Shown: one piece after another, positions 9,699 to 19,442 of the stretch | Numbering within the stretch: position 1 is the first letter of the stretch | Layout: every line of letters begins with the position of its first letter | From: Staphylococcus xylosus | GTDB taxonomy: Bacteria; Bacillota; Bacilli; Staphylococcales; Staphylococcaceae | Direction of reading: 5' to 3' | Length of the DNA stretch: 64,000 nucleotides | Assembly (NCBI RefSeq): GCF_002732165.1 | Contig: NZ_MRZO01000001.1 | Location: forward strand, 186,001-250,000 | Position numbers and translations under genes: made by a program | Notes under the pieces: model-generated | Databases searched by the model: none | What the model saw: the letters and a program-made list of their open reading frames with translations, nothing else | What the model was told of the DNA's origin: nothing

Positions 9699-12329
9699 AT
9701 GGAAATGAAACCAAAATATAATCCGAACGAAGTCGAGTCCGGACGTTATGACCAATGGGTTAACAACGGTTATTTTAAAGCGACAGAAGATAGTTCAAAA
9801 GAGACATATACAATTGTAATTCCACCACCAAACGTAACTGGCAAATTACATTTAGGGCATGCGTGGGATACGACTTTACAAGATATATTGACACGAATGA
9901 AACGCATGCAAGGTTACGACACTCTATATTTACCAGGCATGGATCATGCTGGCATTGCTACGCAAGCAAAAGTAGAAGCAAAGTTAAATGAGCAAGGTTT
10001 ATCAAGACATGATTTAGGTCGAGAAAAATTCCTTGAACAAGCTTGGGATTGGAAAGAAGAATATGCAACTTTTATCAGAGAACAATGGGCAAAACTTGGT
10101 CTAGGTTTAGATTACAGTAGAGAGCGTTTCACGTTAGATGAAGGTTTAAGTAAAGCCGTGAAGAAAGTATTCGTTGATATGTATAACAAAGGTTTGATAT
10201 ATCGCGGTGAATACATTATAAATTGGGATCCAATCGCACGTACTGCTTTGTCTGACATTGAAGTAATACATGAAGATGTTGAAGGTAAGTTTTACCATTT
10301 TAAGTATCCATATGCAGATGGTAATGGATTTATTGAAATTGCTACAACACGTCCTGAAACAATGCTAGGTGATACTGCGATTGTCGTAAACCCTAATGAT
10401 GAGCGTTATAAAGATGTCATAGGTAAGAAAGTGATTTTACCTATCATTGGTAGAGAACTACCTGTATTAGCAGATGAATATGTTGATATTGAATTTGGTA
10501 GTGGTGCAATGAAAGTAACACCTGCACATGACCCTAATGACTTTGAAATAGGAAATCGCCATGATTTAGAACGTATTATCGTAATGGATGAATCAGGCAA
10601 AATGAATGATAAAGCTGGTAAGTATCAAGGTATGGATCGATTCGATTGTCGCGAACAATTAGTCAAAGATTTAGAGGCTGAAGACCTTGTTATTAAAATT
10701 GAGGCGCATGAACATTCAGTAGGACATTCAGAACGTTCTGGTGCAGTTGTAGAGCCATACTTATCAACACAATGGTTTGTTAAAATGAAACCTCTTGCTG
10801 AACAAGCACTAGATAATCAAAAAACAGACGATAGAATTGATTTTGTTCCTGCACGTTTTGAAAAAACTTTTAATCGCTGGATGGAAGAAATTAGAGATTG
10901 GACGATATCACGTCAACTTTGGTGGGGCCATCAAATTCCAGCTTGGTACCATAAAGAAACAGGTGAAATTTACGTAGGTGAATCAGCACCTGAAGATATT
11001 GAAAATTGGACTCAAGATGAAGATGTATTAGATACTTGGTTCTCAAGTGCGTTATGGCCATTTTCAACATTAGGCTGGCCAGATGTTGAAGAAGAAGACT
11101 TCCAACGTTACTTCCCAACTAATGCATTAGTAACTGGATATGACATTATATTCTTCTGGGTCGCAAGAATGATATTCCAAGGTTTAGAATTTACTGGAAA
11201 ACGTCCTTTTAATGATGTATTATTACATGGATTAGTCCGTGCAGAAGACGGTAGAAAGATGAGTAAATCACTTGGCAATGGTGTAGATCCTATGGATGTC
11301 ATTGAGGAGTATGGTGCAGATAGCTTAAGATATTTCCTTGCTACTGGTTCATCGCCTGGTCATGACTTACGTTATTCTACTGAAAAAGTTGAATCTGTAT
11401 GGAATTTCATTAATAAAATATGGAATGCTGCGAGATTTAGTATAATGAATATTGGTGAAGACTTTAAAGTAGAAAATGTAGATTTGTCAGGTAATCTTTC
11501 TCTTGCAGATAAGTGGATTTTAACTCGATTAAATGAAACCATTGCAAATGTTACTGATTTAAGTGATAAATATGAATTTGGTGAGGTTGGTCGTACCCTT
11601 TATAACTTTATTTGGGATGAATTCTGTGATTGGTATATCGAGATGAGTAAGATACCTATGAATGGTGAAGATGAAGCACAAAAACAAGTTACACGTTCAG
11701 TACTTACGTATGTTCTTGATAATACAATGAGAATGTTACATCCATTTATGCCATTTGTTACAGAACAAATTTGGCAAAGCCTACCTCATGAAGGTGAAAC
11801 AATTGTAAATGCATCTTGGCCAAAAGTGAACGACGCGCTCACATTTGATGACAGTAAAGAAACGATGCAACAACTTGTTGAAATTATTAAATCAGTAAGA
11901 CAATCACGTCTTGAAGTAGATACACCACTTTCAAAAGCAATACCAATCTTTATTAAAGCGAAAGATGACAATATCAAAGAGACATTGTTAAATAACTCAA
12001 ATTATATTGATAGATTCTGTCATCCGAGTGAATTGACAATTGATACAGATATTAATATTCCTGAGAAAGCCATGACCTCTGTTACGACTGCTGGTGAAGT
12101 TGTGTTACCATTGGAAGGTCTAATAGATATGGATAAGGAAATTGAGCGTTTAGAAAATGAACTCTTGAAATGGGAAAAAGAGCTTGATCGCGTGAATAAG
12201 AAATTAGCAAATGAAAACTTCGTCAATAAAGCACCTGAAAAAGTTATTAATGAAGAACGTGAGAAAAAACAAACGTATCAAGAAAAATATGATGGTGTGA
12301 AATTACGAATTAATCAATTAAAAGCATAG
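9699..12329 (+). CDS. valS: Valyl-tRNA synthetase
   Basis: This class-I synthetase of 876 aa charges tRNA(Val). The HIGH-type motif is HLGH at residues 51-54 and KMSKS is at 520-524. The CP1 editing domain lies between them ([12 protein letters not shown] near residue 215). A charged coiled-coil arm forms the last 70 residues. AAGGAGG stands just before the ATG, directly after the T-box terminator. folC follows after 11 bp and probably shares the transcript, so folate polyglutamylation would also respond to valine tRNA charging. Confidence 0.98.
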   Translation: MEMKPKYNPNEVESGRYDQWVNNGYFKATEDSSKETYTIVIPPPNVTGKLHLGHAWDTTLQDILTRMKRMQGYDTLYLPGMDHAGIATQAKVEAKLNEQGLSRHDLGREKFLEQAWDWKEEYATFIREQWAKLGLGLDYSRERFTLDEGLSKAVKKVFVDMYNKGLIYRGEYIINWDPIARTALSDIEVIHEDVEGKFYHFKYPYADGNGFIEIATTRPETMLGDTAIVVNPNDERYKDVIGKKVILPIIGRELPVLADEYVDIEFGSGAMKVTPAHDPNDFEIGNRHDLERIIVMDESGKMNDKAGKYQGMDRFDCREQLVKDLEAEDLVIKIEAHEHSVGHSERSGAVVEPYLSTQWFVKMKPLAEQALDNQKTDDRIDFVPARFEKTFNRWMEEIRDWTISRQLWWGHQIPAWYHKETGEIYVGESAPEDIENWTQDEDVLDTWFSSALWPFSTLGWPDVEEEDFQRYFPTNALVTGYDIIFFWVARMIFQGLEFTGKRPFNDVLLHGLVRAEDGRKMSKSLGNGVDPMDVIEEYGADSLRYFLATGSSPGHDLRYSTEKVESVWNFINKIWNAARFSIMNIGEDFKVENVDLSGNLSLADKWILTRLNETIANVTDLSDKYEFGEVGRTLYNFIWDEFCDWYIEMSKIPMNGEDEAQKQVTRSVLTYVLDNTMRMLHPFMPFVTEQIWQSLPHEGETIVNASWPKVNDALTFDDSKETMQQLVEIIKSVRQSRLEVDTPLSKAIPIFIKAKDDNIKETLLNNSNYIDRFCHPSELTIDTDINIPEKAMTSVTTAGEVVLPLEGLIDMDKEIERLENELLKWEKELDRVNKKLANENFVNKAPEKVINEEREKKQTYQEKYDGVKLRINQLKA

Positions 12330-12340
12330 GAGTCCTTAAG

Positions 12341-13606
12341 ATGAATTACCTAGATAGCTTATATTGGATACATGAACGAACTAAATTTGGTATTAAACCA
12401 GGCGTCAAACGTATGGAGTGGATGTTAGATAGACTAAATAATCCTCAATTTAATATAAATGGTATTCATGTCGGTGGCACAAATGGTAAAGGATCCACGG
12501 TGTCATATCTAAGGTCAGCACTTGTTGATAATGGGTATGATGTGGGAACTTTTACATCGCCATTTATTGAGACATTTAACGAACGTATTAGTTTGAATGG
12601 TGTGCCAATAAGTGATGATGATATTGTTAAATTAGTTCAAAAAGTTAAACCAGTAAGCGAAGCCTTAGAAGTAGAAACTGACCTTGGAACTGCAACCGAA
12701 TTTGAGATTATTACAACGATGATGTTTTTATATTTTGGTGAAATCCACCCAGTTGACTTTGTAATTGTTGAAGCGGGATTAGGGATTAAAAATGATTCAA
12801 CTAATGTTTTTAAACCAATCTTATCTATATTGACAAGTATAGGTTTAGATCATACTGATATATTGGGTGACACGTATGTAGATATTGCAAAAGACAAAGG
12901 TGCGATTGTAAAACCAAACACGCCTATCATTTATGCTGTGAAAAATGAAGAAGCACTTAAAGTTATTCGTGATTATGTTGAACAACAAAATGCTGAAGGT
13001 ATTGAGTTGGATAGAGACATTAGTGTTATCTCCGAAGAAGAAGAATTCACTTATCGTTATAAAGATTATGAACTTGAGACGCTTTTGTTAAATATGTTAG
13101 GTGAACATCAAAAAGAAAATGCCGCGTTAGCAATTACCGCACTCATTGAATTGAATGAGTCAGATATCGTTGATTTAGACTTCAATAAAATGATTGATGG
13201 TATTGAAGCGGTCAGTTGGACAGGTCGAATAGAACAAGTGAAAGAACGCCCTTTAATGATTGTCGATGGCGCGCATAATGTTGAAAGCGTAGAAGCACTC
13301 ATAAGTACGATGAAAAATTATTACCACACTGAAAGTATTGATATTTTATTTTCAGCAATCAAAGGTAAACCTTTAAATGCTATGGTGGATCAACTTAAAA
13401 CGATTGCTTCTACGTTCTATATAACAGATTTTGATTTTCCGAAAGCTTTAACAAAAGAAGCAATTTTTGATGAAGTTCGATTTGAGCAAAAAGAACTCGT
13501 CGATGATTATGTGAAGTTTATCGAATCATATGAAGGTGATGGTTTAATCATTACAGGAAGCTTGTACTTTATAAGTGAAGTAAAAGCTAAAGTTGATTTT
13601 AGCTAA
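12341..13606 (+). CDS. folC: Folylpolyglutamate synthase/dihydrofolate synthase
   Basis: FolC adds glutamate to dihydropteroate and to folates, which retains the cofactor in the cell. It is an ATP-dependent Mur-ligase-type enzyme of 421 aa. The P-loop is GTNGKGST at residues 46-53. VEAGLGIKNDSTN near residue 146 and the C-terminal-domain DGAHN near residue 309 are family motifs. It follows valS closely and ends in a strong terminator. Confidence 0.95.
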   Translation: MNYLDSLYWIHERTKFGIKPGVKRMEWMLDRLNNPQFNINGIHVGGTNGKGSTVSYLRSALVDNGYDVGTFTSPFIETFNERISLNGVPISDDDIVKLVQKVKPVSEALEVETDLGTATEFEIITTMMFLYFGEIHPVDFVIVEAGLGIKNDSTNVFKPILSILTSIGLDHTDILGDTYVDIAKDKGAIVKPNTPIIYAVKNEEALKVIRDYVEQQNAEGIELDRDISVISEEEEFTYRYKDYELETLLLNMLGEHQKENAALAITALIELNESDIVDLDFNKMIDGIEAVSWTGRIEQVKERPLMIVDGAHNVESVEALISTMKNYYHTESIDILFSAIKGKPLNAMVDQLKTIASTFYITDFDFPKALTKEAIFDEVRFEQKELVDDYVKFIESYEGDGLIITGSLYFISEVKAKVDFS

Positions 13607-13620
13607 ATGTATATTTAATA

Positions 13621-13668
13621 AATAAGCGAATGGTTCGACAGTTTATTGGACCATTCGCTTATTTTTGT
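13621..13668 (+). terminator. Strong terminator after folC
   Basis: A 14-bp perfect stem runs from 13621-13634 to 13650-13663 and is followed by a T-rich tract. Ends the valS-folC transcript. Confidence 0.93.
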
Positions 13669-13826
13669 TTTAAATAAAAGAAAAGTGGTATCTAGATATA
13701 GTTTTAAAAATTTAAATTTGTCAATTTTTGGGCGAGTCAATTTTGATTAAACTAGGTGGCAAGCATTTCCTATTTTATTTTGTAATTATATGATAATATT
13801 TAAAAAAGGGGAGGTATTAGATAAAA

Positions 13827-14645
13827 ATGACTGAAAAGAAATTCCCAAAAGATGCAATGCGTGTTTTAAAAGAAACAAGTCGTACTTTTTATATTCCGAT
13901 AACTTTTTTAGAAAAAGAATTAAAACATACGGTAGCATCTGCTTATTTAGTATTAAGAGCTATTGATGAAATTGAAGATCATGAAGAATTGGATAACGAT
14001 TTAAAACATTCAATATTGATGCAAGTGAGTGAATTATTTAAAGCGCCGTTTGATGAAGTGAAATACATGCAAATTCTTGAACCAGTAAAGGATAAAATGC
14101 CTGAAGTCACTTTAAGATTGGGTGAGTGGATTGAAGCTTGTCCTAATAAGACAGTATCAATTGTATTAGATTCTTCTAGTGAAATGGCATTTGGTATGGC
14201 AAAATGGGCAAAGGCGAACTGGGAGATACATACCAAGGATGATTTAGATGATTATACATATTACGTAGCGGGACTTGTCGGTGTTATGCTCTCGCAACTA
14301 TGGGACTTATGTGCAAATGTTAAAACAGATAGAGAATTGGCAATTGGATACGGACGAGGCTTACAAGCTGTAAATATTCTTAGAAATGAACAAGAAGATT
14401 TGACAGAACGTGGTGTGAGTTTTGTGCCTGATGATTGGACGCGTGATGATTTGTTTAAATACGCTGAAGATAATCTAGCTAAAGCAGATGCATATATGAA
14501 AGATATTAATAAAAAAACTATTTTGCTATTTTGTCGTTTACCATTAGCACTTGCTCATAAATCACTTAAAGCAATGAAAAATGGTAGAGAGAAGATATCT
14601 AGAAAAGAAGTTGAAGAAACTGTCGATGAAATTCAAAAAGATTAG
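13827..14645 (+). CDS. Squalene/phytoene-synthase family protein (orphan)
   Basis: A 272-aa all-helical protein of the trans-isoprenyl-diphosphate head-to-head synthase family. The first metal-binding motif DEIED (residues 47-51) follows YLVLRAI as in this family. The second, normally DxxED-like, reads NEQED at 187-191 after GLQAVNILR, so the first acidic residue is Asn. No desaturase or other carotenoid gene is nearby, so no pathway can be assigned. It has its own GGGGAGG site and a terminator downstream. It could be an active synthase with altered metal binding, or a divergent paralogue with another role. Confidence 0.75.
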   Translation: MTEKKFPKDAMRVLKETSRTFYIPITFLEKELKHTVASAYLVLRAIDEIEDHEELDNDLKHSILMQVSELFKAPFDEVKYMQILEPVKDKMPEVTLRLGEWIEACPNKTVSIVLDSSSEMAFGMAKWAKANWEIHTKDDLDDYTYYVAGLVGVMLSQLWDLCANVKTDRELAIGYGRGLQAVNILRNEQEDLTERGVSFVPDDWTRDDLFKYAEDNLAKADAYMKDINKKTILLFCRLPLALAHKSLKAMKNGREKISRKEVEETVDEIQKD

Positions 14646-14724
14646 TTACTAAAATCCTTTTGGAACGCTTCATTTTTTATTAATGTTATAAAATTAAATG
14701 CTATAAGTAACTTTATGAACGACA

Positions 14725-14756
14725 ACCAGCTCATTATATTGTTGAGCTGGTTTTTT
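14725..14756 (+). terminator. Terminator after the squalene-synthase-like gene
   Basis: AACCAGCTCA (14725-14734) pairs with TGAGCTGGTT (14743-14752), followed by T. Confidence 0.92.
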
Positions 14757-14927
14757 ATTCGAAGATGTAATTCGTAAACGAAATAATGTATGATAACGAT
14801 GCTTAATCAAAAATGTGAATACAAAATTTGGTTTGTTGGTTGAGTATCGCTAAAATTATTTTATTAGTGATATTTTTCTTATTGGTATTATGAATTGATG
14901 CTACAATACTTATTAGGAGGTGAAGTG

Positions 14928-15614
14928 TTGCTAACACTGCTCTTAATTTGTCCTATATTATTTAGTTTTTTATATCAACTTTGTTTTATAGAAAACATGA
15001 AATTAAGTTATCTCACAATCCGTTCAAGATGTGATTATTGTCGCAAAAATATAACTATATTAGAAACAATACCGATTTTAAGCTTTGTTTTTTTAAGAGG
15101 TATTTCAAGGTGCTGTAATCGCAGAATTAGTGTTTTTCACCTACTTGGGGAGTTACTTTCTTTGATTCCTATATTTTACATATTTTATTCACCGCATAAA
15201 CTAATGATTGATAATGCTACTTTAATATTAATTTATTTATTTCTTCTCACCTTTGCTATATTCGATATTAAGACGTACACAGTCCCTTTACATGTGATAG
15301 TCGTTTTTGCTATCTGCATCTGTTTTATTACTTCAATTCATATTATGTCATTTCTCTTCGTAACAAGCTTGCTTCATGTATTTTATCTACTTTTTCATAA
15401 TGCCATTGGCTATGGAGATATAATTATCTTTTCTTTACTAGCTTTAGCTTTACCGTCTTCAGGATTTTTAATCACACTTTTATTTACATTTCTCTGTGGT
15501 GGTGTTTTTGCCTTGATTGTTTTACTCGTCTCCCGTAATGAAAGGGCAAGACTCCCGCTTATTCCTTTTATTTATATCGCATTTAATATAATGCTATTAA
15601 CATTTCAAAATTAA
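14928..15614 (+). CDS. comC: Type IV prepilin peptidase (ComC/PilD family)
   Basis: A membrane aspartyl protease that cleaves and may methylate competence pseudopilins such as ComGC. About seven hydrophobic segments are visible in 228 aa. The catalytic aspartates are in FDIKTYTVP (near residue 118) and GYGD (near residue 165). The cytoplasmic zinc loop has CDYC near residue 36. The second pair is atypical: SRCCNRR stands where CxxC is usual. AGGAGG at 14915-14920 supports TTG at 14928, or GTG at 14925; the earlier TTG/ATG lie before it. radC follows. Confidence 0.85.
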   Translation: MLTLLLICPILFSFLYQLCFIENMKLSYLTIRSRCDYCRKNITILETIPILSFVFLRGISRCCNRRISVFHLLGELLSLIPIFYIFYSPHKLMIDNATLILIYLFLLTFAIFDIKTYTVPLHVIVVFAICICFITSIHIMSFLFVTSLLHVFYLLFHNAIGYGDIIIFSLLALALPSSGFLITLLFTFLCGGVFALIVLLVSRNERARLPLIPFIYIAFNIMLLTFQN

Positions 15615-15633
15615 ACTTTGGAGGTTTTTAATT

Positions 15634-16311
15634 ATGAAAATAAAAGAACTCGCCAATAATCAGAAACCTAGAGAAAGGTTGATAAATAATGGTTCTGCAC
15701 ATTTATCTGATGTTGAATTATTAGCCATTTTAATTAATACAGGTAGGAAAGGATTTTCAAGTTTAGATATAGCTAATGAATTATTGAAGTCAGTAGAAAG
15801 TTTAAAACAGTTAAAGGCATTATCCATCAATGATTTAAATAAAGTAAAGGGGATTGGCTTGTATAAAGCTTTGATTCTAAAAGCTGCGTTTGAACTTGGA
15901 GAGCGTATGCATTCCGGTAGTTTAGAGGAAAAAATACAAATTACTAGTCCTCAAGATGTTGCTAATTTTATGATGGGGAAAATGGAACATTTAACTCAGG
16001 AAAAGTTTATTGTGTTATTTCTTAATTCTAAAAATGTGATTATTAAGCAGAAAACAATATTTATCGGAACATTGAATTCATCAGTTATTCACCCTAGAGA
16101 AATTTTTAGTGAAGCTATAAAGTGTGCAAGCAATGCAATTGTAGTCCTACACAATCATCCATCGGGTGATACTACTCCATCTAAAGAAGATATTAGGGCA
16201 ACTAATAGATTAAGGGAGTGTGGAGAAATACTTGGAATAGACTTACTAGATCATATTATTATTGGAGATCATACTTATATGAGTATGGTAGAGGACGGCT
16301 ATTTTCATTAA
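15634..16311 (+). CDS. radC: RadC family JAMM-domain protein
   Basis: A 225-aa protein with an N-terminal helix-hairpin-helix part (VKGIGLYKA near residue 70) and a C-terminal JAB1/MPN metalloprotease-like domain. The JAMM motif is His173, His175 and Asp186 in HNHPSG...PSKED. It was once named as a DNA-repair protein, but the biochemical role of the family remains unsettled. The place beside comC and upstream of mreC is conserved in Firmicutes. Confidence 0.93.
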   Translation: MKIKELANNQKPRERLINNGSAHLSDVELLAILINTGRKGFSSLDIANELLKSVESLKQLKALSINDLNKVKGIGLYKALILKAAFELGERMHSGSLEEKIQITSPQDVANFMMGKMEHLTQEKFIVLFLNSKNVIIKQKTIFIGTLNSSVIHPREIFSEAIKCASNAIVVLHNHPSGDTTPSKEDIRATNRLRECGEILGIDLLDHIIIGDHTYMSMVEDGYFH

Positions 16312-16399
16312 ACATGATATACGAAGTTGCTTACATAATCACATAGAACGATTATCACATTATTAGTTTTTTATTGTATGCTTTAGAATTAATTTTGGC

Positions 16400-16428
16400 T
16401 TTCTGTACTCACTTAGTTACGGTATAAT
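16400..16428 (+). promoter_or_regulatory. Possible promoter for the 93-aa membrane protein
   Basis: TATAAT at 16423-16428 lies 17 bp after TTTCTG (16400-16405). The -10 is perfect and the -35 poor. Confidence 0.4.
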
Positions 16429-16457
16429 CAAGTTGATGTTTAAGGAGGCGTTATTAA

Positions 16458-16739
16458 GTGGGAACGATATTATTGATTGGTTTATTACTGCCTGTAGTTT
16501 ATTTAATGCAATTAGTTAAAAATAAAAAACCTATTAATTTTAAAAGTACTAAAAAAACAGTGGTCATTTCTATTGTAGGGGTCTTATTAACTACTATGCT
16601 ATTCTTTATTTTTAGCACAAATCACACATCTTTTTGGCTATACTTAATTGGAGCATTGATTATCGCAGTTATATGGGCACTATTGTTGTGTGCTTGTTAT
16701 TATTTTTATCAAGTGCTATCAAACAATGTTAAAAAATAA
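16458..16739 (+). CDS. Small membrane protein, unknown function
   Basis: A 93-aa protein with three predicted membrane segments (about residues 1-18, 32-53 and 58-85), a basic loop after the first (KNKKPINFKSTKK), and a short basic tail. It starts with GTG, supported by AAGGAGG at 16443-16449. It has its own TATAAT promoter candidate. I do not recognise a family. It lies between radC and a divergently arranged pair of small genes. Confidence 0.75.
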   Translation: MGTILLIGLLLPVVYLMQLVKNKKPINFKSTKKTVVISIVGVLLTTMLFFIFSTNHTSFWLYLIGALIIAVIWALLLCACYYFYQVLSNNVKK

Positions 16740-16847
16740 CTATAATGTTTGTGAAACGTTAGTTTTTATATTAAGGTTAGAAAATATCTTTGATTAAGAA
16801 ATAATTTTTACATTGCAATTTCCATAGATGTAACTATAGTTGAATGT

Positions 16848-16895
16848 TAAAAAAAGACGGAGCAAGGAATCAAAATCGATCCCTTGCTCCGTCTG
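16848..16895 (-). terminator. Minus-strand terminator for the 58-aa membrane protein
   Basis: AGACGGAGCAAGG (from 16855) pairs with CCTTGCTCCGTCT (to 16893). The A-run at 16849-16855 becomes a T-run on the minus strand, so the hairpin serves the gene ending at 16991. Confidence 0.85.
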
Positions 16896-16990
16896 AACAA
16901 TCAAACTATAATATTACAAGTATATTTAAGTGATATTATAGTCTGCTACTGGAATGATCTATATATGATAACATGCATAGATTGTGTCAT

Positions 16991-17167
16991 TTATATAAAA
17001 TTAAAGTGATTATTAAAGTTTTCCATTATCCAAAGAATACCTTGATAACCTAGATATATACATAAAACGATAATTCCAACGTATATTAAAAATCTTAAAA
17101 TTGATAAACCTACTCTAAATAATAATATAACTAAGAGGGCAAGTAGGATTATAGATATAATACTCAT
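16991..17167 (-). CDS. Small hydrophobic membrane protein, unknown function
   Basis: A 58-aa peptide starting MSIISIILL, with two closely spaced hydrophobic stretches (about residues 3-20 and 24-47) and a short polar tail. The ATG at 17167 has AAAGGGAG on the minus strand at good distance; a longer in-frame ATG at 17224 lies before it and adds a non-membrane leader, so I reject it. A perfect minus-oriented terminator downstream supports real expression. Divergent from the DUF4930-like gene. Function unknown. Confidence 0.7.
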   Translation of the reverse strand: MSIISIILLALLVILLFRVGLSILRFLIYVGIIVLCIYLGYQGILWIMENFNNHFNFI

Positions 17168-17221
17168 ATTATATTTCACACTCCCTTTGTACATAATTGT
17201 ACTATGAAAAAAGCATGTATG

Positions 17222-17264
17222 CATCAGTCTATCGTTAACTTTTGCATACTACTACAGACTGATG
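17222..17264. repeat. 9-bp inverted repeat between two divergent small genes
   Basis: CATCAGTCT (17222-17230) and AGACTGATG (17256-17264) are perfect complements separated by 25 bp, centred in the divergent intergenic region. It could be an operator or an RNA hairpin. Confidence 0.5.
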
Positions 17265-17318
17265 ATATTTAAAGTAATTGATTTTATAATATAGGGTGAA
17301 ATTATAGGAGGGTGGTTC

Positions 17319-17777
17319 ATGCGGTTTATATTTAGCATTATTAAAAACTTTATAGCTATTATAGCAATTATAGTCATTGTATTCTTCGCGTTGAAATATG
17401 CGCCTTTTTTAAAAGACCAACAATGGAACCCTGTACATAATAATGAGCCACCTACTGGCAACATGAGAACAGAAGGTAACTTAACTGGTGGTCAACGTTA
17501 TTCTGTAGAAGACAATGATATTTTGAAAAATGTCCCTCGCAGTCAGGCTAAAAATGTATTTGATTGGATAGATAAGAAAGAATTTATGTCTGTATCGGGC
17601 ATTGGTAGAATGGGTTACAGTGATAAATACCTAGCAGGTCAACGTGGTGATGAATTTATAATATATAAATTTGGCTCAGACTCCATTCGTGTATATAAAA
17701 CTGAAATAGAAATGAAACAAGACCTTGATCAACTTGGGGAGCATATAGAACTACTGCCACCATCTAATTACGAGTAA
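17319..17777 (+). CDS. Membrane-anchored staphylococcal protein (DUF4930-like)
   Basis: A 152-aa protein with one N-terminal membrane segment (about residues 4-27) and a soluble domain of about 120 residues, most likely outside the membrane by its charge pattern (inference). From memory it resembles a small staphylococcal family called DUF4930. AGGAGGG at 17306-17312 supports this ATG. A tightly following small charged ORF may be in the same transcript. No catalytic motif seen. Confidence 0.8.
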   Translation: MRFIFSIIKNFIAIIAIIVIVFFALKYAPFLKDQQWNPVHNNEPPTGNMRTEGNLTGGQRYSVEDNDILKNVPRSQAKNVFDWIDKKEFMSVSGIGRMGYSDKYLAGQRGDEFIIYKFGSDSIRVYKTEIEMKQDLDQLGEHIELLPPSNYE

Positions 17778-17846
17778 GTGGTTTGAATTCTCAGCAAAAA
17801 TGCGTTAGCCTTATATAAGTAAAAACGTAAAGGTTGGTGTCTAATT

Positions 17847-18017
17847 ATGAGTGAACAGTCTAAAGATAATAAAAAAGTAGATGAACAAGCAAAAGCACAA
17901 AATCTATTCGCACGTTGGCGTAAAGAGGAAACTTTATATAAAGAAGACGAAAAAGAAGCTGAAAAAGAAGCTGAAAAATCTGCTAAGACTGAAAAAAGCG
18001 ATGTAGAAGAAAAATAA
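17847..18017 (+). CDS. Small highly charged protein, unknown function
   Basis: A 56-aa Lys/Glu-rich peptide (MSEQSKDNKK...) with a short internal repeat of the type EKEAEKEAEK in its second half and a single aromatic patch (LFARWRKEE near residue 20). It should be soluble and helical or disordered. AAAGG lies before the ATG at moderate spacing. It begins 69 bp after the DUF4930-like gene and is followed by a good terminator at 18126, so the two probably form one unit. Confidence 0.65.
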   Translation: MSEQSKDNKKVDEQAKAQNLFARWRKEETLYKEDEKEAEKEAEKSAKTEKSDVEEK

Positions 18018-18125
18018 TTATATTTTTTGTTGATATTGATAAAAGATAAATTATTTATAAGACATGGATTTATTTGAATCGAAACTGTGACTTCCATATT
18101 AGTTACTGTTGTAAATATTCTACCG

Positions 18126-18160
18126 AAAGCTGAGACATGATGCCATGTGTCAGCTTTTTT
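18126..18160 (+). terminator. Terminator after the two small genes
   Basis: AAAGCTGAGACATG (18126-18139) pairs with CATGTGTCAGCTTT (18144-18157) with one mismatch, followed by T. Confidence 0.88.
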
Positions 18161-18599
18161 ATTTGTACATAGAGCGAGCGTTAATAGATAAAAAGTTAAT
18201 GGTAAATAAACGTAATCTCATTCTAAGTCTAATCAATGAGATTATAAAAGTTAGCAAAGACAAAAATCACCGTTGAGCTGGTGCAATAGCCTTATTTCAG
18301 TAATTCTCTCTTTTATATTCAAAACATTTTTAACTTATATACATAATTTTAAATTTAAAAAATTGGAAAATTCAAGATTTTAATACACTATTTACTTTGA
18401 AAGTTGTTATAATACAAATTAACACTATATTTTATATTTTAAAGTAGAACCGCAACAACAATTGTTCTTCCGTTCAGTATATGGAATGAAGCGGCTAGAA
18501 TTTAATTTGCGAATAATAAGGTTACTACTTTATTTAGATCTACGAGTAATATAAAATGATATAAAGTAGTAAAATAGTCGGGTAATAGAGGTGTTTAGG
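18161..18599 (+). other. Long non-coding stretch before mreC with several inverted repeats
   Basis: No gene is supported here. A 10-bp inverted repeat, TAATCTCATT (18213-18222) and AATGAGATTA (18235-18244), has a 12-nt loop. TATAAT at 18408-18413 has an extended-10 TG. After it come a CCGC (18450-18453)/GCGG (18491-18494) pair enclosing two smaller palindromic pieces, and a 12-bp repeat TTACTACTTTAT (18522-18533)/ATAAAGTAGTAA (18561-18572) just before the mreC ribosome binding site. Confidence 0.6.
18405..18413 (+). promoter_or_regulatory. Possible extended -10 promoter of mreC
   Basis: TG-T-TATAAT at 18405-18413 is a full extended -10. No convincing -35 lies at normal distance. The transcript would carry a leader of about 180 nt before mreC. 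Confidence 0.5.
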
Positions 18600-19442
18600 T
18601 TGTCAAAGTTTTTTAAAAACAACAAGTTGATTGTTATCTTATGTGCAATCATTGTATTTATTGCCTTAATTGGTGTATCTTTACGTTCGCAATCACAATC
18701 ACCAGTAGAACAATACGTAGGAGATTCAGTTGCATTCGGTCAAAAAGCGGTTAGTTATCCCGTTCATTTCGTAACAGGTTCAATCAATACCCTTTTTGCA
18801 AAAGATAGTTCAAAAGAGCAACAAAGCAAGGTTAAACAATTAGAAGCTGAAAATGAAAGACTGAAATCTGAAAACAAAAAGTATAAAAAAGAATTGGATA
18901 TAGAGGATATATCTAAATTCGAACCAATTTCTAGTACGGTATTATCTAGAAATCCAGATCAATGGATGAATACACTAGTCATTAACCAAGGTGCTAAAGA
19001 CGGTATAAAAAATAATATGGCCGTGATGACATCAGAAGGTTTGGTAGGTCGAATATCTAAAGTAAATCAATTTTCATCACAAGTAGATTTGATTTCAACA
19101 AATACACGTGCTAATCGTTTATCAGTTAATATCCAACATGATGGTAAAAATGTTTTTGGGTTAATCGATCATTATGACTCTAAAAATGAAGAATTGATTA
19201 TTACTGATATTAATAACAAAGATAGTGTGAAAAAAGGAGATAAGGTTGTTACAAGTGGTTTAGCTGATCAATTACCAAGTAGTATATACATAGGTGAAGT
19301 TTCAAAAGTAGAAAATGATGAATATGGCTTATCAAAAGAAGTAAGATTAAAAACAGCTGCTAATTTATCAGATTTAAATCATGTATATGTAGCTAAAAGA
19401 GACCCTAAGACAATACCAGATAGTGAAAGTGGTGAAAATTAA
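18600..19442 (+). CDS. mreC: Rod-shape-determining protein MreC
   Basis: MreC is a bitopic membrane protein of the cell-wall elongation machinery. One N-terminal membrane segment (about residues 9-28) is followed by a coiled coil (KQLEAENERLKSEN near residue 80) and the beta-rich MreC domain, about 280 aa in all. GAGGTG at 18588-18593 gives 6-nt spacing to TTG at 18600, which I take as start; the GTG at 18591 is inside that site. It overlaps mreD by 1 bp. No mreB is nearby, as usual in cocci. Confidence 0.93.
   Translation: MSKFFKNNKLIVILCAIIVFIALIGVSLRSQSQSPVEQYVGDSVAFGQKAVSYPVHFVTGSINTLFAKDSSKEQQSKVKQLEAENERLKSENKKYKKELDIEDISKFEPISSTVLSRNPDQWMNTLVINQGAKDGIKNNMAVMTSEGLVGRISKVNQFSSQVDLISTNTRANRLSVNIQHDGKNVFGLIDHYDSKNEELIITDINNKDSVKKGDKVVTSGLADQLPSSIYIGEVSKVENDEYGLSKEVRLKTAANLSDLNHVYVAKRDPKTIPDSESGEN

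Noticed and set aside
17768-18097. A 109-aa minus-strand Ser-rich frame
   Set aside because: Antisense to the 56-aa charged plus-strand ORF, whose GAA/GCT-rich codons read as Ser/Phe-rich on the other strand.
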